Under the pieces are notes generated by a model. The model had not been told where the DNA came from, ran no database searches, and worked only from the letters and a program-made list of their open reading frames with translations. 64,000 nt of DNA. Origin: Arabidopsis thaliana. Lineage: Eukaryota; Streptophyta; Magnoliopsida; Brassicales; Brassicaceae. Positions 23,370 to 35,163 of this stretch are shown here, piece after piece (position 1 is the first letter of the stretch; each line of letters starts with the position of its first letter). The stretch is taken from NCBI RefSeq assembly GCF_000001735.4, contig NC_003070.9, positions 13,014,001 through 13,078,000 of the forward strand. Reading direction: 5' to 3'. Both the position numbers and the translations under genes were made by a program.

Positions 23370-24765
23370 TATTTTTCTTTTTTTTCGTCAAAAACTTATT
23401 GAATTAATTTGAATTGTCAATACATAGAAGTTCATCAAGCCAAATAGGCAGAATGACAGAATGAGCCAAAAACAAGAGTTGACTATAAGCTAGTATAGCT
23501 AAATGATGGGCTACATTATTACATTCTCTCTTAATAAATTTGAAAAGAACATGTCGAATTTTTTTCCTCCAAAAGCAAATGTCTTTGTTGGTTATATTAC
23601 TCTGGGTAGTGTATCCTTGGATAGATTTGATACGAACTTCATTATCTCCTTCAAAAATTACCAACCTACATCCTCGTATCCATGTTTGTTGCATTGCGAC
23701 AAGGAGCGCCTTTGTTTCAGCTATTAACGGAGATGTTGTGCCATTAGGATCACTTGATCTCCATGCCTTTGCCATTCCATCTTTGTCTCGTATTATCCAC
23801 CCACGACGAGCTTGAGAAGATGTCTCATCAAAACTTGCATAAAAATTGCATTTTACATAGGGGATTTTCGGTTTTGAACAATGAAGAATTTCTCTTGGTA
23901 GCGTGCTTGTACTCTTTCGGGAAGAGTCGGTTGTGCCATTACTGAAAATCCACTTCTTTGTTTCTGCTTGAGCTTTCAATACCACTTTCGAACATGATTC
24001 TCTATAGTTATTAAAACCCAGATTATTCCTCGCTTTTCACATTCGCCAAAGGATCCAAAAAGGAAGAACTTTATGCTCATATGTTGAACTTGGTGATTGA
24101 AAACCATCAATGAGTTTAGCTATGTTGGCCTCTAAATCATCAGATCTAGTTGACCATAAAAAACACGTGTATTGGAAAGCCTCCAAGTCATAGTAGAAAA
24201 TGGACATGTGAATAAAGCATGGTTGATTGTTTCATCTCCATTTCGACATTTAGGACGTATCAGATCGATGTGCATACCTTTTGTGTTCAGCCGAACACAC
24301 GTAGCTAGAGCCTTGGATAAAACACACCATCAAAAATGTTTAATTTTAGGGAGAATGGTAATTTCCATATTTTGCTCTTCATCGTTGTAGATCCATGCGG
24401 GATGGAAGGATAAACTTGATTATCTCCAGGGTCATGAGTAAGTAGCCAATAACCTGATTTGACTGTGTAAATACCAGAGACAGAATAATTCCAAATTATA
24501 CGATCTGGACCAGGGTACCGAGATAAATGAATACCATGAATAAATTTGTGATCATTTGGGTTAACAATTTGATTTATTGCATCTGTATCCCAGAACCGAT
24601 ATGCACCCCTGTTCAAAATATGTTTATTTATTTTGTCGTCTGTGTGAGCTGAATCCATCTGTAATGGACGTGGAGGATGTGAGTCTACCAAGTTGTCCTG
24701 TCCCATCCTAATTGTGTTGCCATCTTTAACTTGATATCGTGTTCCTTTTTACCTCAAAACGTTTT

Positions 24766-26091
24766 AGAAGGAGAAGAACAACACATTTGGGGCTGGAGAT
24801 GAAGATGATGAATTTCTATAAAGAAGTCCAAGCATTAAATTTTGGATTTTACTATTTTATCTTCCATCTCAAAAAATTATAGACTAATCATAGAAAATCA
24901 AAATAAAAATAATTTAATTCTTATATACATATATTGTAAACGTTTTAACGGTCACATTCATTAGATTTTAAAATTTAAAGGTTTAGTTGAACTCTCTGTC
25001 ACTAAAGCTTAAATTTGACATATTATTAATATTAATCAACATTTTACAACCTTAACTGTAGCGAAAAATGGTTTAATTGCATACTATTTTAACTTTGTAG
25101 AGTTAATCTGCATTGGCTAAAGGTGAAATGTAAATATGCAAAAATTGGTGAGTTGGAGGTTTAGTTTTCACAAAACTCTAAATTACTTTTAGAGCAAACT
25201 GGTCGAAATCTACACCATTTTTTAAAAAAAATTTGGGATTGTATATGAAATTCTAAAATGCATTCCACTCGACTTTATATTTTCGATCTTGTATAAAATT
25301 GCTCTGGTTTTTGATGGATTTATGAATACCAGTAGACCGCGATCACATCTCAATTTACTTAATTTTTTTACTGTAGAAATAATAACATTTAAACTCTTAG
25401 TGTTTTAATTAGAAACTGAAAATACTGAAAAAATGATTTTTGGGTGATATTTTTTGAATACCAGAAAATTTTAGGGTAAAACCCGTAATCTTCCATGCAC
25501 AAAACTACAACATGTAATATTACTTTCGTTCTGTGCATCACTCAAATTAGCGACCTCTAAACTTTGCCTAGAGTTTTTTTACCACATATCCAAAAAGACA
25601 TTGTAGTTTTGAAGCTGAATTTGAATCTTCCAACATGTAATATACATATTAAAAAAAAAAAAAAACAGCTTCAGCCAGAAAAAAGGTCACATTTTTTCAT
25701 TTTTGGAGGTGGTCTCTCCTTTTAGCCTCCGAACGTATACCTCACTCGCTACAGTTGCGCGTAGACGAATAATAAATAGAAACCATATCCACTGAAAAAT
25801 AAAGAACAAACAGTGACGTAAAAGCTAGAATTCAATGTAATGCACCGCACGAAACCTCTCACTTATCCACCGTTAGATCTTAGTCAAAAGTCAACAAAAC
25901 ACAAATCCAACGATTCTGTTTTTGTATCCGTGTAAATTAATCACACGGTAGTTTTTGATGAAAAGACAACAATCGGAGAACAATCTGGTCTGCTGCTAAA
26001 ATTTAATAAATTGTTTTGTCTAATTGTCTCCACCCATAAAAAAGCGCGAATTCAATTCACCGACTAAAGACATTCTCCGGTGGAGACCCCG
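24766..26091. other. intergenic: FBH1 promoter region
   Basis: No gene. Mostly AT-rich; a purine/pyrimidine-mixed stretch at 25,690-26,090 probably holds the promoter and 5' leader of bHLH80. No TATA box can be named with confidence. Confidence 0.4.
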
Positions 26092-27907
26092 ATGCAATCC
26101 ACTCATATAAGCGGCGGAAGTAGCGGTGGTGGTGGTGGAGGAGGAGGAGAGGTGAGTCGAAGTGGATTATCTCGGATCCGTTCAGCTCCAGCTACTTGGA
26201 TTGAAACCCTACTCGAAGAAGATGAAGAAGAAGGTTTAAAACCTAACCTTTGTTTAACAGAGCTGCTTACTGGTAATAATAACTCTGGAGGAGTGATAAC
26301 GAGTCGTGACGACTCGTTCGAGTTCCTGAGTTCTGTTGAGCAAGGATTGTATAATCATCATCAAGGTGGTGGCTTTCACCGTCAGAATAGTTCTCCGGCT
26401 GATTTTCTTAGTGGGTCTGGTTCTGGGACTGATGGGTATTTCTCTAATTTTGGTATTCCGGCGAATTATGACTATTTGTCGACCAACGTTGATATTTCTC
26501 CGACTAAACGGTCTAGAGATATGGAAACACAGTTTTCTTCTCAGCTGGTAAGACTCTGTTTCCATTAAATTCAGATAAAAATGCGAACTTTAATGGAAAG
26601 ATAAACTTTTTTTTGTTGCTTACTTTAATGTCAAGTTGTGTGAATTTGTGGTCAAAATGGTGAGGTTAGGTTCTATTTTGGGGATTGATACGGTTTTAGT
26701 TTAATTGGGTGTTTGAATTCTTCAGTTGTGGAGACAATAAAGATGTAAAAGAGTTGTCTTGTCTAATTTGACAACTTGCATTTGTTTGAAACAAATTCCC
26801 CTGCAAGTTGCAGTTGTTTTTTCTTTGTTTCCCTGTGGCTGTGAAAGTGAATGTTGCATAAAGTTTGTATTAGTAGATGGGCAAACAAAAAGAGCCTTCA
26901 TTGGTTAGATATGTATCGATCTTGTAACTTTAGAAGTTTCTGAATCATGACTTTTGTGAAATGAAACATGTTTTCATGTGTGCATATGGTTTGTGAGTTA
27001 ACTAATAACTCTTCCCTTTTGGTTTGTGAGTAGAAAGAAGAGCAAATGAGTGGTGGGATATCAGGAATGATGGATATGAACATGGACAAGATTTTTGAGG
27101 ATTCAGTTCCTTGTAGGGTTCGTGCTAAACGTGGTTGTGCTACTCATCCTCGTAGCATTGCTGAACGGGTAATTACTTAAAAGTTTGTGCTAGATGCTTT
27201 GCAGTACTAATTCTGTTTCTGCCTCATTCTTGTTTTGTCATTAAGCTTTTCTCTGTTCATTTTGTTAGGTGAGAAGAACGCGAATAAGTGATCGGATTAG
27301 GAGGCTGCAAGAGCTTGTTCCTAACATGGATAAGGTAAATTCTTTTTACAAGGCAGATTGGTTTTAAGTTTTCTTTGAAGTTTTTAAAAAGAATTACCAA
27401 ATGGGTCCAAGATTAGATATGCTTAAAGCTTAAGGTTAGAGCATTATTGTGAAGGCATTATTGGTTCTTAAGGTAGGAGCTAGTGCTTAGCCGTAAAGTA
27501 AAGGAATTTGGATGTTAACTGTTGATGATTGTGAAGGCATTATTGGAACTTCAAAACTACTTACTCCTTAATCCATAAACTATGGTTGTGCAGTCTTTTA
27601 GAAGATTCAATGCATGATAGTCCGGGAGAGTTATAACGCGAAGATTCGTTTTTTTTTGTATTTTCTTTGTTGCAGCAAACCAACACTGCAGACATGTTGG
27701 AAGAAGCTGTGGAGTATGTGAAGGCTCTTCAAAGCCAGATCCAGGTTTATCTACAGATACTAATTGATTAGAAACACAAATTTATGTTTAATAAAATATG
27801 TTAGGATTTTGGATTTTTTTGATCATTTTATTTGGTTTTGATGATGGATTCAGGAATTGACAGAGCAGCAGAAGAGATGCAAATGCAAACCTAAAGAAGA
27901 ACAATAA
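26092..27907 (+). CDS. BHLH80: bHLH transcription factor bHLH80 / FLOWERING BHLH 1
   Basis: Five exons: 26092-26547, 27034-27168, 27269-27334, 27676-27744 and 27854-27907, exactly 259 residues. The start is the ATG of MQSTHISGG; an upstream in-frame GTG at 26080 is not a plant start. The N-terminal half is Gly/Ser-rich and poorly ordered, with an acidic run (TLLEEDEEEG). The bHLH domain spans about residues 190-245: the basic region has His, Glu and Arg at DNA-contact positions (HPRSIAERVRRTRIS), helix 1 is DRIRRLQELVPNMDK, and helix 2 NTADMLEEAVEYVKALQSQI. These residues predict binding to E-box CANNTG sites. The Arabidopsis protein is known as FBH1 (At1g35460), an activator of CONSTANS in the photoperiod pathway. 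Confidence 0.95.
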
Positions 27908-28719
27908 TGTATCCTTTAGGATTTGATATATCTGTATTTTATTTTTGTACTATCTAAAAATGGTGATGATCTGTTCGAAAATTCGAAACATGATCTTATA
28001 TATTGAACTAGAAAAAATAGATATATATGAATTTTAGCTGTAAAATTTTTGTACAATAAGGAGAAAAAGATTTAGAAGAGTCAATAAAAAGATGATGTTT
28101 ACAAGTCGAGAATATATATTTTGTTAGTTTTGTTTATCAATTTATGCTCAAGGTTTCAGCTTTATAACATTATTAAGTAAAGCTTATTTAGTTTTTGTGA
28201 GAAGTGACAAAAAAAGGTCCATTGAAAGCAAATTTATGAACGAATAAAAGAATATTCGGAGAAACTTAGCTAAACTTGTGACAATTGGCCACCATTCCCA
28301 CAATTGTCACACAGACACAAACTCACACTAGTAGTAGTCGTAGCCATGTGCATTAAGCAGTACACAGTTTTTCTTAGAAAAATGTTTAATCTAAAGAAAG
28401 CAATATCTTATTGTCAACGATAGTTGAAAACGAAATTAAAATTGATTGGGTGGTTCTGCGACATGCACTATATTTTTCAAGTTAATGTTTTTGATACTAC
28501 AGGTTATTTTGTATCAGATGATTATTGAAGTAACTATACATTAATATTACTAATGCAAATTAGTAATTGATTGTTTTAATATAATTTTAGGCTTAATAAT
28601 TATTGAAGTAACTATACAATAATACTACTAATGCCAAAATATTACAATTGTTTATTTTTTTGTTATTTTTAATAAATTTTCTTTAATTTATAATTTTTTT
28701 TATCATTTACTTTATTTAA
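27908..28719. other. 3' flank of bHLH80, no gene
   Basis: AT-rich non-coding DNA with the bHLH80 3' UTR at its left end. A short imperfect direct repeat (TTATTGAAGTAACTATACA) lies near 28524-28542 and 28600-28618. Confidence 0.4.
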
Positions 28720-29650
28720 ATTTTTGTTACACTTTGCGCCGTTCTCTGATAGCCGCATCCTCCCAGGCACTATTCCCGAGATATCTTGATTTGCGCCGTT
28801 CTCTGATGTCAGTGGTGCTATGGATCGCCGCGTTGGATATTCTACTATCGTTTTTGTTGTATCTCTTCTCTTTATGCGTGCTCAATTCTTGTTCAAAGTC
28901 AAACCACATGAGTTGATCCAAAACTTGCTCATATCTGATAATGTAGACTCGCTGGAGTTGATTCCGACTCCCCCTTGTTTTCCTTGTGGCAACTCTCTTC
29001 ATGGTGCCTAAGCAAAGATCCAGTCTTCAACTCTGTATCTTTCCTCCTTTCAACTGGTTACCCCTCAAATTCTACTCATGTTACATCCCATTCTTAGTTC
29101 TTGACTTCCCCGATAAAGCTTCCTCCTCGTTTGGTGGTGATGTTGTTCCCCTACCATTTTTTTTAAAGGTTCCAGCGATATTTAGTCTCCTCTTTGCTAC
29201 TTATTTTTGCGACGGTGATACCTCATGTAGTATTGGTGCCTAGCTTTGGGCCTTGCAACGTTTGGGCCAATTGTTGGCTTCTTGGCTATTGGGTTTTTTT
29301 TTAGTGGAAAAGGTCATCTCTCCCCATTCTATTTGTCTTAGCCCTTTAAGAAATTGTCTTTCCCTCTTTTGTCCTCAACTCGCTATCCTCTGATTCTCCA
29401 ATTGTCGATTCACCGGATACTTCTCAGATTTCTTTCATCGACACATCTGATATTTCTCTACTTCCCCTGTCCACGTCTATGGCAGGTCATGTCTAGTCTC
29501 GAACCATCATTGTTAGATCGATTCCCTCCTATTTGTGGCAAAGATTATGCACTAGATACTTTTCTGTCTGCTGTTAAGGCGAAAGCTTGTTGCTTCCAGA
29601 CTCAAACCACCTATGATGGTTTGTCTTAACGCCATAAGAGATGGTGACTA
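28720..29650 (+). other. G+C-richer block, possible degraded transposon, unclassified
   Basis: The block is clearly less AT-rich than its surroundings and pyrimidine-rich on the plus strand. It begins with a direct repeat of GCGCCGTTCTCTGAT (28737-28751, 28792-28806). Frames of 60-99 codons occur in several phases but none continues or shows a family motif. It looks like decayed coding DNA, perhaps a LINE first ORF, but I cannot name it. Confidence 0.3.
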
Positions 29651-30239
29651 CATCATACATGATTTTTACTGATTTTTAGTTTCAATTTTTGATTCAAAGA
29701 TTATACATGAGATTAAAGATTTTGTCCTTCGCAAAAATAGATGATCCAAATAGCAATGCGCTCGTAATTCATTGAGCTCTTTGTTTGATATCTCAATAAC
29801 TAAACATTATGATATGTCAAGTATCTCTTTTCTATTATTATATTTAATGACTAATTATACATAAAACACTACTTTCGAATATAAAACCTTTACATTTTTC
29901 TTTTTCCTGCTAAATAGAATTTTTAACCTTTTATTTAAAACTAAAAGTTTCTTAGACCTTCATGAATTTGTTTTTGTCTTTGCGTTGTTAGTTGAATATT
30001 TTCCACTTTGGTATTTAGTAGTATTTTTCCTCATCTAACCAAATCAAATTTGACTCGAAACTAAAGCATAATTCCAACCCCTAATTATGATTAAGAGAGA
30101 AAATTAGCAAATTTGGTCAAACTAATAATGATATTATTTTTAATATGTTCTAATACCAAAATTTTACACTTTTGTTTTTATATATGTTCTTTCTTATGTT
30201 ATATTTTCTATATTTATTTCTATTTTAGAAATATCTTAA
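29651..30239. other. intergenic, no gene seen
   Basis: AT-rich; hydrophobic frames here are products of T-rich composition. Confidence 0.4.
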
Positions 30240-30615
30240 TTTTTAATGATATTATTTTATATTTTCTACTAACAAAATTTTACACTTTTTGTTTTTCCAC
30301 ATGTTATTTTTTTAAAAAGTTTACAATTTTTTCTTTAAATATTGCTTCTTTTCTTTTCATAAATATCTTAATATTGAAAATTATTAGAACTTCAAAATGT
30401 AAACTAACGTAATGGCTAAAAATGTTAATTAGCAATAAACCTAATCGTGATTGGTTTCTACTAACAAAATTTTACATTCTTTGTTTGTTTTAAAAAAAGT
30501 TTACATTTCTATTTGTTCTATATATTGTTTTTTTCTTTCTTTTCATAAGGTTTTTTAAATAAAAATTGGTTAGAATTAAAAATGTAAACTAACGTAATAG
30601 CTAAAATGTCAAATG
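30240..30615. repeat. two-unit tandem duplication, about 190-base period
   Basis: CTACTAACAAAATTTTACA at about 30268-30286 recurs at about 30458-30476, and each is followed in the same order by an AAAGTTTACA word, a TTCTTTTCATAA word and AAATGTAAACTAACGTAAT (about 30396 and 30580). The unit has no coding capacity. Confidence 0.65.
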
Positions 30616-31254
30616 ACATGTCCAACCGCAATTCGTCGTTTAAAATTCTATGTGTACGCTTTTAGAAGCTTATAGCCTCAACTTTGAATTAGTATTGATT
30701 TTTTGTTTAAACTAAAACTTAGAAATTATTATACTAACATTAACATATTTGTGAGTTTTTGAAAATTAAAATTTTTCCTTTAAGATATATTTGAAAATTT
30801 TAACATCTATATGGCAATTTAACACTTTTTGTATTTGGAATTTAGCATATAATCTTAGAACCATTTGGCATATAATCACGCTCATGAGATAATATGGGAT
30901 TTGAAATTTAGCAAATTGTCATATTATTAACTATAGGTTACAACTTTTTTGAACCGTAATATATTCGTCATTGATGATTATCTATAGTTGGGAATAAAAT
31001 CACTATTTCAGAATTAAGAAATTTTCTTGATGTAGTATTTTTTTTATATAAGTTATATCATCATATCCGACATTAAAGTTATTTTATAACAATGATTAAA
31101 TGGATTACGTTGCAAAATAACATGGCAGCTTCATAAAAATAATTAATGGTTTTTACGTTCAATTTCATATTCAATGTGGAGAAAGTCACAACAGTCATTA
31201 CCACTAATAGTAGTCTATTTATTTTTTCCACCAAATATGTATACGCAAGACATT
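30616..31254. other. intergenic, no gene seen
   Basis: AT-rich DNA with no supported feature. Confidence 0.4.
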
Positions 31255-31580
31255 GATGCATGGTATTTCTCCGCCGTAACTTCTCCGTCAAAAAGACTCA
31301 GCTTTCGTAATATGTGACATATACTTTAGGGTTTCAAATCAAGCCACCAGATCCTTTATAGCAATTGTCTCTTTTTCAAGTATTCGGTTTCACATTCGTA
31401 TTATTACGGGCATATAATGATGCATGATTGCATGGTACGGGCATATGAAACCTCCGCTATGACTTCTTCGTGCATGACTTCTTAGCTTTATTAATCTGTG
31501 ATGTGTATAGGGTTCTACAACCACCAGATTCTTTAGATCGATTGCCCCTTTCTCAAGTATTCGTCACTTTAGGGTTCTAT
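31255..31580. repeat. diverged tandem duplication, about 175-base period
   Basis: Both halves contain, in order, a GATGCATG word, CCTCCGC/TCTCCGCC followed by ACTTCT, a TAATATGTGA/TAATCTGTGA word, GGGTTTCAAATCAAGCCACCAGAT versus GGGTTCTACAACCACCAGAT, and TTTCAAGTATTCG versus CTCAAGTATTCG. The halves are diverged but collinear. Confidence 0.55.
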
Positions 31581-32499
31581 TTTTTCTTCACCAAATATGT
31601 AATGTATATTACGACTCGTCTTGAAATTTTTTGAAATTTTTTTGATTAGATTCTACTATATGAAACTGAGAGTAATCAGACGTTAGAAAAAACAAAAACT
31701 ACTGGAACAAGAGCAAAGATATTCAAACATCGATGTGGTTTAAGTTTGAAAACTAACCTCTTTCTCTTCATATAGTAAATTGAAATTTCTAACCAAAACC
31801 AAGAAAAAAACACACACAAAAAAAAATCAGACTCGAGAGACTACCAATAATCTATATCCAACACAAAATTATAAAATTGAAAGTAAATTATGAAGAGGTA
31901 CCAAATATTAAAGAGAACTCACGATTTATGTAAAAGTTTGTTTATGACTTTAATCGAAGAGACATGTCACATCAACTCGTTCATTCAATCTTTTGATAAA
32001 AACTCCCATGTTACCTAAAACACAATTCAAAAGATACAAATCAGCTCCAAAAAATTGATATTAATTTGTACAACAACAAAATAACAATACACATATAACA
32101 TCAACTTCAAGTGAAAAATCATAATGCATGATAAGAAATTCAATTCATATAAAGAACCATAGGAATATAAAACAAACCATAATATCATAACTATATATTT
32201 AATAAAAAGTCCTTTTGATATGGTGTGACCGAGACCTTATATTTATAGCTAAATATTTAGGACAAGCCATCATAATTATTTCTGAAAATTTTATTTTTTT
32301 ATTTTTTATATACAAATATTTGTATATAAAAACATTTAACATATATTTCTATACATGGACGATTTAACATTTCATTGTATTTGGAATATAATATTTCTTG
32401 AGGCGGAGGAGTAAAGAAGAAGATAAGATAAGGGTAAGGAAGAGCTACTTTAATGTTTGGTCAAACCCTAACTCGGACGGTTTAGATTGCTTTAACAGA
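31581..32499. other. intergenic, no gene seen
   Basis: AT-rich with no coding frame. Confidence 0.4.
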
Positions 32500-32860
32500 A
32501 ATAAATCTGTGGCATCTTAAAATCAGGATGTGAATATAAATCTGCAATAAAAGTGCATCAACAAGTCTGTGACTACTAAAAAGTTAGTTTAGTCATGATT
32601 AAATTTGCGACAATTTCGTCCAATAAATCTGTTATGATGGAATATATATCTGTGATTCAAAATAAATTTGTCATCAAAGAAAGAAATCTTTAGTAACTAA
32701 GAGTCAATCTAGCAATTATCTTTTGGAAACACAAATCTGCGGAAACGTATAGACTTATAACAAATCGGTAGCAACTAAACCTATGTGCGTAGCATCAGGA
32801 TTGAGGATAAGTCTCTAAGAAAAACAAATTTGTAAGACAAAGGAAATTTGTGGTACAGAC
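32500..32860. repeat. array of short AAATCTGTG-like motifs
   Basis: About ten degenerate copies of AAAT(C/T)TG(T/C)G(A/G) occur within 350 bases, for example near 32505, 32540, 32626, 32667, 32747 and 32847. Such arrays are typical of the subterminal region of CACTA-type elements. No CACTA terminus was found, and the next sequence is a copia relic, so the class is only suggested. Confidence 0.4.
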
Positions 32861-32879
32861 TTCACACTGCAAACTTACA

Positions 32880-33890
32880 GTGATGGTGACTATAGCCACT
32901 ACTCAAAGCCGAAACGATCTTCTACAAACAAGGATACAACCTTCAAGCTTAAAACATACAGTGATAGTGACCATGTCGGTTGTAGAGAAACAAGACGTTC
33001 TAAAGGCAGATTCTGCACCTTCCTAGACAACAATTTCATCTCTTGGTCGTCAAAGAAACAACCCACAGTCTCCAAGAGTTCGACGGAAGCTGAGTATAGG
33101 GCATTGTTTGATACAACTTCAGAAATCATTTGCCTCAACAACATGCTCAGAGATCTCCATATTCCACTACGAGAACCACCGGAGTTGTATGGAGATAACC
33201 TTTTGTAGATATACCATGCTACAAATCCGGTACTACCCGCTCAAAACATTTTCAAACTCATTATCATTTTGTCAGGGAAAGAGTAGCTTTGGGTTCGTTC
33301 ATTGTCAAACATGTGCCGTCTCATCAGCAGTTGGCCGACATATTCACAAAGTCATTGCCATAGGATGCTTTCACCTCTCTCAGATACAAACTGGGTGTAG
33401 ATTTCCCACCCACACCAAGTTTGCAGGGGAGTATAAAGGAGAAGCTTCAGTCAACAGAAACAGAGCACAAGTGAAACCCTCTGCTCGACTCAGAGTCTTC
33501 TCAACACAATGTCATGGGCCAAGCCACTCAGCCCATTAACACTCAGAATATCGAAAAGCCCAACAACAGAAGGTTACCTCTGCAGCTTACAAACGACAAA
33601 GAGAACAAAGTTGCAGAGTATTGCGTCAAAGATAGAGCCGTTGCAAAAGCAAAGATGGTGAGCTATGAATCTGTACCAAGGATAGAGACAAAGAACAGAT
33701 ATGACGTGCTTAGCCTCCTGTCATCTAACGACATGTGTTACGGCACCTAGGGTTTATGAGATGTATAAATAAGAGACTATGTCTCATTGTAATCGTTAAG
33801 AGACAAGAGCTTAATAAAATTACAACATTTCTCCTTCATTTACAAATCTTTACACAATTGAGATTCCCTGAATCTGATGTTTTCTCGAGT
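32880..33890 (+). mobile_element. copia remnant: RNase H end and 3' LTR region
   Basis: The plus strand encodes the C-terminal RNase H part of a Ty1/copia polyprotein (about 32.9-33.35 kb), followed by non-coding sequence that looks like the 3' LTR, with a TATA-like TATAAATAAG near 33763. The element is badly broken, with several breaks, and everything upstream of the RNase H part is absent. It abuts a RALF-like gene fragment on its right. It is clearly older than the copia element at 5.2-9.9 kb. Confidence 0.75.
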
Positions 33891-34003
33891 ACACAATTAA
33901 ATATCCTCGAGTGCCAAAACATCCTAATGATTGTGATCCAAAATTTCCAACCCCTGAATGTTATCAACGCACACCACTACACCAGCTAATCAAAGTGAAT
34001 TGA
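33891..34003 (+). pseudogene. RALF-like peptide gene fragment
   Basis: The frame ending at 34003 reads KYPRVPKHPNDCDPKFPTPE then CYQRTPLHQLIKVN and stop. It aligns with RALFL5 at 35.2 kb (YPPWQKHPCNPRFPTPDCYKRTPANP). The signal peptide, the YIEYP-side start and the last two cysteine pairs of a RALF are missing: the left part is replaced by the copia relic and the right part by an early stop after the first cysteine region. It therefore cannot make a normal RALF peptide. It lies about 1.2 kb before the intact paralog on the same strand, so a local duplication is likely. Confidence 0.75.
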
Positions 34004-34005
34004 GA

Positions 34006-34137
34006 TTAGTAGAATCTGATGCTTAACTCACACTTTTTGAGCTTTGATTTCGATAAAATCTGAATTTCGTCGAGTTTGTTAAGCATTCCGACGATAATTC
34101 CGGCGACTATACAAACCATTATAATCGTGTTCACCAT
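34006..34137 (-). CDS. possible small hydrophobic peptide, 43 residues
   Basis: The minus strand reads MVNTIIMVCIVAGIIVGMLN followed by a basic tail (KLDEIQILSKSKLKKCELSIRFY). Residues 4-19 would make one membrane segment. The region is less AT-rich than its flanks. The frame ends two bases from the RALF fragment on the other strand. I recognise no family, so coding is only a possibility. Confidence 0.35.
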   Translation of the reverse strand: MVNTIIMVCIVAGIIVGMLNKLDEIQILSKSKLKKCELSIRFY

Positions 34138-35060
34138 TTTTATCAGAAGTATATCTGGGAGACGCGAATTGAAAATTGTGATTTTTTTGAAGAAGTTTTT
34201 TTTTTTCCAACGGTTACTTTGATTTAAACCGGAAAGTACCAGTGAACCGAATTAAACCAATGCAATAACCTTCTTTTTGGAGGGTTACATTGGAAAATTA
34301 CGAGAAAGCTTTTTGTTTCTTCAACTAATTCTTTTAATAACTTCGTTATGGGCTTAGAAACGTGTCAAGCCCAAGAACTTTCTTTTTTCTTTTGTTTTCG
34401 TAAGCCCATTAATTAACTCAACTAAATGTACCGGAATTGAAGATCTAGTTGAACCGGAAACCACCTATGTTTCCTGGTTCAACCTCATGTTGCTTGATCT
34501 TGACGTAATAAATATGATGGAACTTCAAAACTATAAAATCATTGGTTCAATACTTTAATTATATATAGAACTTTTAAGCTGGTTATTGTGTAGTACATAC
34601 AATTAGGAATGGACGAGTATCTACTCTGGTTAAAACGATCCAAAACCAAATTAAGATACCCCCCTTTGTTTTTTTCCTTAACAAAAGACTATACTATATG
34701 TCATAATATCTGATTTTTAAAAAAAATTCTCACATTTATTTATGATAAAAACTAAGAACTTAATGAGCATTGGAAAATCGACTAAAATATTTAAGAAAAA
34801 AAAAACTGACTAAAATTTATTTCATAAATCTTTTAAAACCATAACCGAAATCAAATCAAATGAACATCAAGTAGTCGTCAAAAATCTCAGTTTTTCTTTC
34901 TGAATTTATTTTCGAATGGGTATCTTTTATTTTTTAAAGTCTTAACTGAAACAAAAACCATAACGACCAAATTTTATTGTTTTTTTCATTAATAAAACTA
35001 CAAAGAATCTGCACTGCCAAAGATAAGAATGAACTTTTTGTATTAAAGTGAATGAAACTA
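34138..35060. other. intergenic, no gene seen
   Basis: AT-rich spacer with the RALFL5 upstream region at its right end. Confidence 0.4.
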
Positions 35061-35108
35061 TACTGTATATATATATATATATATAATTTATCTCTTGCAC
35101 TATAAAAA
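35061..35108 (+). promoter_or_regulatory. (TA)n tract and TATA box of RALFL5
   Basis: A TA dinucleotide tract at about 35066-35085 is followed by TATAAAAA at 35101-35108, about 56 bases before the start codon, at normal plant spacing. Confidence 0.6.
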
Positions 35109-35163
35109 AGAATCGGCATTTCCAATCTTTCCACCAAACAAAAAATAATCAAGAAAGTAAATA

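Larger units (their letters stand above)
22783..24765 (-). mobile_element. 5'-truncated LINE with 15-base target duplication
   Basis: ACCTCAAAACGTTTT occurs at 22783-22797 and again at 24751-24765, a clear target duplication. Between them, on the minus strand, lie a LINE zinc-binding RT C-terminal region (24305-24706, containing GPDRIIWNYSVSGIYTVKSGYW) and an RNase H domain (23404-23985, containing AETKALLVAMQQTW and RECNNVAHHLA). The frame ends near 23404 and is followed by GACGAAAAAAAA at about 23380-23390, the LINE tail. The two coding parts are in separate frames with breaks between them and no reverse transcriptase core remains. A second T-run at 22794-22805 beside the left duplication shows that the poly(A) tail was split by a later insertion. 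Confidence 0.88.

Noticed and set aside
26080-26091. Upstream GTG as start of bHLH80
   Set aside because: Plants seldom start at GTG; the ATG at 26092 gives exactly the known 259-residue protein.
30113-30412. 99-codon hydrophobic frame
   Set aside because: Phe/Ile/Tyr-rich translation of T-rich DNA inside a tandem duplication.
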